15,610 nt of DNA from Clostridia bacterium (GTDB taxonomy: Bacteria; Bacillota; Clostridia; TANB77; CAG-508). The first letter of the stretch is position 1; every line of letters begins with the position of its first letter. The notes below the pieces were generated by a model. That model was not told where the DNA came from. It did no database searches and saw only the letters and a program-made list of their open reading frames with translations. Positions 14,574 through 15,610 of the stretch are shown here, in pieces. The stretch is from contig CAADYC010000038.1 of NCBI GenBank assembly GCA_900753165.1, positions 1 through 15,610 of the forward strand, read 5' to 3'. Position numbers and translations under genes: made by a program.

Positions 14574-14630
14574 GGACGTTCCTTAAAATTCCCTCAAAAC
14601 GGGGGTTGGGGACAATCCTTAAAACAAATA
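14573..14630 (+). repeat. GC-rich repeated sequence between the nuclease and its ATPase partner
   Basis: Two near-identical 16-nt units, GGGACGTTCCTTAAAA (14573-14588) and GGGACAATCCTTAAAA (14609-14624), differ at two positions and are 36 bp apart. Between them lies TTCCCTCAAAACGGGGGTTGG, which can fold with the GGGA units (GGGA with TCCC). The G/C runs are unlike any other intergenic DNA in the window. Similar GGGAC-N-TCC palindromic repeats are found scattered in clostridial genomes, so I read this as a REP-like dispersed element inserted at the stop codon of the nuclease gene. Confidence 0.55.
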
Positions 14631-14651
14631 AAATGATGAGGAGGAAGTTTC

Positions 14652-15610
14652 TTGAAAATAAATAAAATAAAAATAAATTCTTATGGAAAATTAAAAGAAA
14701 AAGAAATTAATTTTAAAGACGGAATAAATTTAGTATATGGACAAAATGAAGCTGGAAAGTCTACATTAATTAAATTTATTACTAATTCATTTTATGGAAT
14801 TTCAAAAAATAAAAAAGGAAGAGAAGTTTCTGATTTTGATAAATATAAGCCATGGTCTGGAGAAGAATTTTCTGGAAAATTAGAATATGAATTAGATAAT
14901 AAAGAAAAATATGAAATATATAGAGATTTTAGCAAAAGGAATCCAAAAATATTTAATGAAAATATGGAGGATATTTCTAAGGAATTTAATATTGATAAAA
15001 ATAAAGGCAATGAATTTTTTTATGAACAAACAAAAATAGATGAGGATTTATTTTTATCAACACTTGCAATTAATCAAAGTGAAGTAAAACTAGAAAATCA
15101 GGCTCAAAATTTTTTAATTCAAAAAATTGCTAATTTAGCCCAAACGGGTGATGATAGTATATCCTTTAAAAGGGTTATTGATAGAATAAATAGAAGACAA
15201 TTAGATGAAATTGGGACTGAGAGATCTAGGGAAAAGCCTATTAACATAGTTACAAGAAAATTGCAAGAATTAAATAGCAAAAAAGAAAATTTGGAAAAAT
15301 ATAAAAATTTTAAGTATGAATTTGAAGATGAAGAAAATGATTTAAATGATGAAATTTTAAATTTAGAAAATGAAAATAATTTTTTGAAAGAAATAAAGTT
15401 GCAAAAAGAAAATGAAAAAATTGAAAATGAAAAAATAAAAATAAAAGAAAATGTTGAAAAAGAAAATTTAGAAAAAATAAATTCAGTAAATAAAAAAATA
15501 AATGAATTAAAAATGAATAATAAAAATATTTTAAATAAATATTTAAATAATAATTTAGAAAATAATTCAAAAAATAAAAAAATAAAAAATAATAAAAATA
15601 AATTAATAAA
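14652..15610 (+). CDS. YhaN/SbcC-like SMC-type ATPase, N-terminal part (cut by window edge)
   Basis: The ATPase partner of the preceding nuclease; 319 codons are visible and the frame is still open at 15610. The start is a TTG at 14652, preceded by GAGGAGGAAG at 14639-14648; no ATG is near. It reads MKINKIKINSYGKLKEKEIN, then the Walker A loop GQNEAGKST at residues 30-38, then KYKPWSGEEFSGKLEYEL. The NEAGKST form and the KPWSG segment are typical of the YhaN/AAA_27 type rather than SbcC (NGAGKS). A Q-loop-like LAINQSEVKLENQAQ follows, and a long coiled coil begins near residue 205. From about residue 220 the sequence is almost wholly Glu, Lys, Asn, Ile and Leu, giving extremely AT-rich DNA. 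Rad50-like proteins are usually 900-1000 residues, so the second half of the coiled coil and the Walker B lobe must lie beyond the window. Confidence 0.88.
   Translation, partial: MKINKIKINSYGKLKEKEINFKDGINLVYGQNEAGKSTLIKFITNSFYGISKNKKGREVSDFDKYKPWSGEEFSGKLEYELDNKEKYEIYRDFSKRNPKIFNENMEDISKEFNIDKNKGNEFFYEQTKIDEDLFLSTLAINQSEVKLENQAQNFLIQKIANLAQTGDDSISFKRVIDRINRRQLDEIGTERSREKPINIVTRKLQELNSKKENLEKYKNFKYEFEDEENDLNDEILNLENENNFLKEIKLQKENEKIENEKIKIKENVEKENLEKINSVNKKINELKMNNKNILNKYLNNNLENNSKNKKIKNNKNKLI

Noticed and set aside
15310..15570. Minus-strand frame opposite the coiled coil of the YhaN-like gene
   Set aside because: It is the complement of Lys/Asn/Glu codons, giving a Phe/Leu/Tyr-rich artefact without a ribosome binding site.
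1..15610. CRISPR arrays, tRNA or rRNA genes, riboswitches
   Set aside because: No regularly spaced repeat series, no tRNA cloverleaf or rRNA sequence, and no conserved riboswitch core was recognised on either strand.

Overview
This window comes from a very AT-rich, endospore-forming, low-GC Gram-positive bacterium, most likely a member of the Clostridia. The evidence is the strong AGGAGG-type ribosome binding sites, the near-consensus sigma-A promoters, and spore genes (a SleB-type cortex hydrolase, YpeB, and an SspF-like small acid-soluble spore protein) lying among ordinary housekeeping genes. I cannot name the genus. All assignments rest on reading the sequence and on remembered family motifs; no search was run.

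Layout. Positions 1-104 are a GC-richer patch with a hairpin, of unknown nature and possibly a dispersed repeat. Positions 189-1228 hold the ebfC-recR recombination/nucleoid pair, followed by a 57-residue small protein of a recognisable but uncharacterised clostridial type. A glycosyltransferase of the MGDG-synthase/UgtP class lies on the minus strand (1520-2647). Divergent from it is the spore germination pair sleB-ypeB (2885-4769). Convergent with that pair is a membrane-anchored VanW-family wall protein on the minus strand (4803-6482). A 59-residue SspF-like spore protein follows (6645-6824). Then come the peptidoglycan precursor genes murF and ddl (6975-9408), which make D-Ala-D-Ala and attach it to the UDP-MurNAc-tripeptide, and a class II DnaJ-like co-chaperone with its own promoter (9492-10361).

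The accessory-looking part is 10439-13382. It is one self-contained transcription unit: a perfect TTGACA-17-TATAAT promoter, a 172-residue protein and a 70-residue protein that I do not recognise, a VirD4/TraG-type coupling ATPase, and two tandem intrinsic terminators. The ATPase reading frame is broken by a single extra base exactly in the Walker A loop; repairing it gives a normal protein of about 676 residues. No relaxase, integrase, VirB4 or other conjugation gene lies in the window, so this is either an orphan coupling-protein cassette or a fragment of a larger system.

After the cassette, 13485-15610 carries an SbcD/YhaO-type nuclease and the start of its SMC-like partner ATPase (YhaN type, cut by the window edge). 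A GC-rich repeated sequence is wedged between these two.

The core genes fall into three themes: cell wall synthesis and remodelling (murF, ddl, VanW, glycosyltransferase), sporulation/germination (sleB, ypeB, sspF-like), and DNA maintenance (ebfC, recR, the nuclease pair). The coupling-protein cassette is the part least explained by that background.
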